Below, piece after piece: positions 61,218 to 64,000 of a DNA stretch of 64,000 nucleotides (positions are counted from its first letter, which is position 1; each line of letters opens with the position of its first letter). Source of the stretch: Rhizobium sp. ICMP 5592 (GTDB lineage: Bacteria; Pseudomonadota; Alphaproteobacteria; Rhizobiales; Rhizobiaceae); contig NZ_QSNT01000001.1 in NCBI RefSeq assembly GCF_009498525.1, positions 797,032 to 861,031 on the forward strand, given 5' to 3'. The notes beneath the pieces were generated by a model. The model searched no databases. It saw only the letters and a program-made list of their open reading frames with translations, and had not been told where the DNA came from. Position numbers and translations under genes: made by a program.

Positions 61218-62405
61218 TCAGCCGGTTTTGAGAATGGATCGGGAGACAAGTGCGGGGGAAAGCTCCGGCGGGCGTTGCGTCTTCGCACCTTGTTCGAGCG
61301 CGGCGCGTCCGAGGATGGAAATGGCCGTATCCTCCTGTGGGGCGTGCACGAGAACGGACTGGATGTCGCGGAAGTGTCGCTCGATGCCGACATCCGCGCT
61401 GAGACCGGGATTGCCGAGCGCGCCGACGGCAAGCTGCACGGCCTGACGGATTTGCCGGCCGGCCAAAAGACGGGCGCGGATCAGCCTTTCCGGGCTGTCG
61501 AGACCGTAATCCAGCGCGTCGAAGATGATCTGTCTTGCACCGGAGACCAGAAGATCGATCTCTCCGGCAAGTGTCACGAAGCGTTCCGTGCGGGCAATCG
61601 GATAGCCGAGATTGGAAGGCACCCGTTCATGGGCGAAACGGACGAAGGCTTCCTGGGCCGCTTCCGCGGCGCCGAGATAGATGGCGGTGAGCGCCAGGGT
61701 CATGCTGGCATGGGCACGATTGTCCTGCGTGCCTGCCGCAATATCCGTCAGATCGAGCACATCCTCGCGCGGGATCTCGACATTGGTGAACTCCACATCA
61801 TGCGAACCGCTGGCGCGCATGCCGAGGCTCCGCCAGTTCTTGATGACGTTAATCCCCGGCAAGCCCGAGGGCACCACGAAGGTGCCGACGCGCTGCGGCT
61901 CCTCATCGGTGCGCGCCCAGACGAGAAAATGCGTCAGTCCGAGAGCGCCGGTGACGAAGCGTTTCTTGCCGGTGATGGACCAGCCATGCGGCGTCAGCCG
62001 CGCCAGCGTATCCGGCAGGCCGCCGCGTGCAGGCGATCCGAGATCAGGCTCTACACGCGCTGCGTTGAGCAGGATGGGGCGTTCTTTCGCCTCGGTCAGC
62101 AGACGGCGATAGAGGCCTTCCGGCCATCGGTTGCGGCTGGCCTCGCCGAGATGCGTGAAGATCGTCATCGCGCTGATCAACGCCACCGACGGATCTCCGC
62201 GCCCCAGCGCCGCGAGTACCCGGCCGGTCTCGGCAAGAGAAGCGCCAGCGCCGCCGAAGCGCGTTCCAACCGTGCTTTCGAGCAGCCCGCTCTTGTGGAC
62301 GGCCTGGATACCCACCCAGGGAAAGCTACCCGTCGCGTCCGCAGCAGGTGCAGCGTCGGCCAGGGTACGGGTAAGATCCGTCAAATCGATCGTGCTATGG
62401 GACAC
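61218..62405 (-). CDS. Acyl-CoA-dehydrogenase-family flavoprotein
   Basis: A 395-residue acyl-CoA dehydrogenase-fold protein: TRFGGAGASLAETGRVLAALGRGDPSVALISAM, ITGKKRFVTGALGLTHFLVWART and SLGMRASGSHDVEFTNVEIPRED in the FAD-binding region. It lacks the DWDGIGQRQTGSG and HNPAEYK signatures of the SfnB-type proteins at the left end, so it belongs to another branch. In sulfur loci such proteins act as flavin oxygenases or dehydrogenases for sulfonate or ester substrates. It sits 63 bp after the SsuD-like gene. Confidence 0.85.
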   Translation of the reverse strand: MSHSTIDLTDLTRTLADAAPAADATGSFPWVGIQAVHKSGLLESTVGTRFGGAGASLAETGRVLAALGRGDPSVALISAMTIFTHLGEASRNRWPEGLYRRLLTEAKERPILLNAARVEPDLGSPARGGLPDTLARLTPHGWSITGKKRFVTGALGLTHFLVWARTDEEPQRVGTFVVPSGLPGINVIKNWRSLGMRASGSHDVEFTNVEIPREDVLDLTDIAAGTQDNRAHASMTLALTAIYLGAAEAAQEAFVRFAHERVPSNLGYPIARTERFVTLAGEIDLLVSGARQIIFDALDYGLDSPERLIRARLLAGRQIRQAVQLAVGALGNPGLSADVGIERHFRDIQSVLVHAPQEDTAISILGRAALEQGAKTQRPPELSPALVSRSILKTG

Positions 62406-62468
62406 TCTGATGAGCCCTTTCCGATTGAAGAAATGCGCGTTGCTTCATGTGTGCGGACGTCGCCGTCC

Positions 62469-63569
62469 TCAGGCAACATTTCGCTGCTGCGCGGCGCGTT
62501 CCTCAAGCCCCGACCTGACCAGCGGCAGGATATAGCGGCCATAGTCGATGGCATCGTTGAGGTTATCGTAGCCGCGGATCGAGATCAGATCGGCGCCAAG
62601 GTCGATATAGTCGAGGATCGAGTCGGCGACGGTCTGCGGCGAGCCGACGAGCGCCGTCGAGGCGCCGCGCGCATTCGTTGCCGTCACGGTCGGGTACCAG
62701 AGCGCCCGGTCGTGCACCTCGCCGCGTGCGGCGATATCCAGCAGGCGCTGCGAGCCGACATTTTGCGGCGGCGGTGCCGATGCCGGAGCCTTGCCAAGAC
62801 CTTTGGCGCGATTCTCCTGCAGGGATTCCAGCACCCGATGCGCCTTGGCCCAGGCCAACTCATCGGTTTCGGCGACGATCGGCCGGAACGTCACCCAGAT
62901 GCGCGGGCGGTCGATGCGCCCGGCACGCTTGGCCTCGGCGTTGATACGGTCGATCTGCTCTTTGGTCTCGGCCAGAGGTTCGCCCCAAAGGCCAAAAATA
63001 TCCGCGAGAGCGCCGCCGATCCGGTAGGCCTCGTCGGAAGAACCGCCGACCGAAACCGGGATCTTGCCGCTCACCGGACGGACCTGGTTGCTGAACTGCT
63101 TGAACTGGTAATAGCGCCCGTCGAAATCGAAGGGCTCCGGCGATTCCCATGCGCGCCTGAGGATGCGGATATATTCCTCTAGCCGCTCGTAGCGCTGCTC
63201 CTTGGTCAGGAAGTCGCCTTCGCGCGCCTGCTCGACATCGCTGCCGCCGGCGATGAAGTGAACGACGACCCGGCCTTCGCTGAGCTGATCGAGCGTGGCC
63301 AACGCTTTCGCCGCCACCGTCGGATAGAGCGTGTTCGGGCGCAGCGCGATGATGATCTTGATGTTCTTCGTATGAGCCGCGATGGTCGCGCCGATCGTGA
63401 ACGGATCGAATGACGAGGAGTCGTAAGGGACCAAAGTATAATTGAAGCCGTAGTCATCCAGCGAGCGCGCATATCGCACCAGAAAACGCGGATCTATCGC
63501 GGGCTGCGGCAGCGGATTTAGTTCTGTGGAGGGGTTGGTGAACGTAACGCTTATGAATTCAGCAGACAT
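62469..63569 (-). CDS. LLM-class monooxygenase, SsuD-like (alkanesulfonate-type)
   Basis: A 366-residue luciferase-like monooxygenase of the SsuD group. Typical blocks: IIALRPNTLYPTVAAKALATLDQLSEGRVVVHFIAGGSD near residue 75, then QRYERLEEYIRILRRAW, and SVGGSSDEAYRIGGALADIFGLWGEP. It uses FMNH2 and O2 to release sulfite from sulfonates; a substrate with a longer or different chain is possible. It is the first gene of a four-gene minus-strand operon with a motif-bearing promoter region. No SsuE-type reductase is next to it. Confidence 0.9.
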   Translation of the reverse strand: MSAEFISVTFTNPSTELNPLPQPAIDPRFLVRYARSLDDYGFNYTLVPYDSSSFDPFTIGATIAAHTKNIKIIIALRPNTLYPTVAAKALATLDQLSEGRVVVHFIAGGSDVEQAREGDFLTKEQRYERLEEYIRILRRAWESPEPFDFDGRYYQFKQFSNQVRPVSGKIPVSVGGSSDEAYRIGGALADIFGLWGEPLAETKEQIDRINAEAKRAGRIDRPRIWVTFRPIVAETDELAWAKAHRVLESLQENRAKGLGKAPASAPPPQNVGSQRLLDIAARGEVHDRALWYPTVTATNARGASTALVGSPQTVADSILDYIDLGADLISIRGYDNLNDAIDYGRYILPLVRSGLEERAAQQRNVA

Positions 63570-63633
63570 ACTTCTTCCTCGCCTGTCTCATCAATCGATC
63601 ATGCCGGGAGCTTAGTCCGTGGCGGTGCCGGCT

Positions 63634-63651
63634 AGAAAGACCAGTCTTTCT
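63634..63651. promoter_or_regulatory. Inverted repeat AGAAAGAC-CA-GTCTTTCT, candidate TetR operator
   Basis: An 8-2-8 perfect palindrome, 65 bp upstream of the SsuD-like start codon. The spacing and symmetry fit a TetR-family dimer; the TetR gene inside this operon (60619-61203) is the obvious candidate. Confidence 0.55.
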
Positions 63652-63666
63652 GTTGTCTAGTAATTT

Positions 63667-63678
63667 TATAGAAATTAT
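63667..63678 (-). promoter_or_regulatory. Candidate regulatory motif ATAATTTCTATA (copy 2)
   Basis: Exact match to the 12-mer at 5889-5900, read on the strand of the gene it precedes; it lies 97 bp upstream of the SsuD-like start. It is the second member of the pair that suggests common control of the two sulfur loci. Confidence 0.4.
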
Positions 63679-64000
63679 TTTCACAAGATGGCGCGCCCGG
63701 AAATGACCTCATTGCGTATGGAATGCCGGGAGGAGACACACGCTTTCGGCGAGCAATATCTTGCTTGGCATCGATCGCAGCTGGCAATTTTTTGCCGGAA
63801 GCGCCGGTCACCAGGATAAGAGGCAATGCTAGGTCGATTTGAGGCCGTTTTCCAGGTGGAGGCGAAAACAATCGTGATTTCAGGATATTAATATGCACGC
63901 GAGACGCAAGGGGCTGTTTCTTGCCACCGCGCAAACATTGCGATGGCAACTGGCACACCCCTTGCTCCCAATTTCTCGATCCGACTGTCGGATTGGTGTT

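Larger units (their letters stand above)
63570..64000. promoter_or_regulatory. Upstream region of the SsuD-like operon, right window edge
   Basis: A gene-free stretch of about 430 bp. Near the start of the operon it holds a perfect inverted repeat (63634-63651) and the ATAATTTCTATA motif (minus strand, 63667-63678) in an AT-rich block. Further right, a plus-strand frame opens at 63894 (MHARRKGLFLATAQTL) and runs off the window; it is too short to judge. Confidence 0.5.

Noticed and set aside
61275..63182. A plus-strand open frame of about 635 codons opposite the acyl-CoA-dehydrogenase-like and SsuD-like genes
   Set aside because: It spans two intact genes on the other strand and has no recognisable motif; an artefact of high GC content.
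1..64000. CRISPR arrays, prophage genes, toxin-antitoxin pairs or defence systems
   Set aside because: No regularly spaced short repeats and no matching protein families were seen anywhere in the window.

Overview
The window looks like chromosome or megaplasmid sequence from a GC-rich alphaproteobacterium, most likely a rhizobium-type Rhizobiales species. This is an inference from codon use, the A1-type cytochrome c oxidase, the b561-YceI fusion and the IS families; no rRNA or tRNA gene is present to anchor it. No CRISPR array or phage module was seen.

Left (1-9.6 kb): a divergent pair of operons for organic sulfur use. The minus-strand operon holds two acyl-CoA-dehydrogenase-like / LLM flavin monooxygenase pairs, a DUF3088 protein and a nitroreductase-type flavoprotein cut by the window edge. 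The plus-strand operon is an SsuABC/TauABC-type importer with two permeases. A second sulfur block (60-63.6 kb: SsuD-like monooxygenase, acyl-CoA-dehydrogenase-like protein, TetR regulator, DsbA/GST-kappa-type isomerase) lies at the right end. Both blocks carry the same 12-mer ATAATTTCTATA upstream.

Between them, a 44-bp near-identical direct repeat from an IS3-family element occurs at 9.62 kb and 57.25 kb and brackets about 47.6 kb. Its first third (9.6-19.4 kb) mixes intact small regulator/enzyme pairs (MarR with a SnoaL-like protein, LysR with ABM monooxygenase and SDR, LysR with SDR) with broken LysR genes and IS66, IS6 and IS630 remnants. Then come respiration genes (19.4-28.1 kb): YceI, a b561-YceI fusion, a cytochrome c oxidase cluster with two subunit III genes, a soluble cytochrome c and a DUF2189 membrane protein. 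These are followed by a frameshifted curlin-like gene, a complete IS3-family element, an acylphosphatase-like fragment and a PAS-GGDEF protein.

The most distinctive region is 32.7-57.2 kb, a catabolic island for hydroxylated aromatics. It has a XylR/DmpR-like regulator whose AAA+ domain has lost the sigma-54 contact loop, two complete LIV-type ABC importers, a two-component flavin hydroxylase, a TfdB-type hydroxylase, two intradiol (hydroxyquinol-type) dioxygenases, maleylacetate reductase, SDR/ADH/hydrolase side-chain enzymes, two paralogous LysR regulators with T-N11-A boxes on their own start codons, and a PcpA-like extradiol dioxygenase paired with an MhqD-like hydrolase. Read together: import of a phenolic compound, side-chain processing, hydroxylation to a trihydroxybenzene, intradiol cleavage to maleylacetate, and reduction to 3-oxoadipate.
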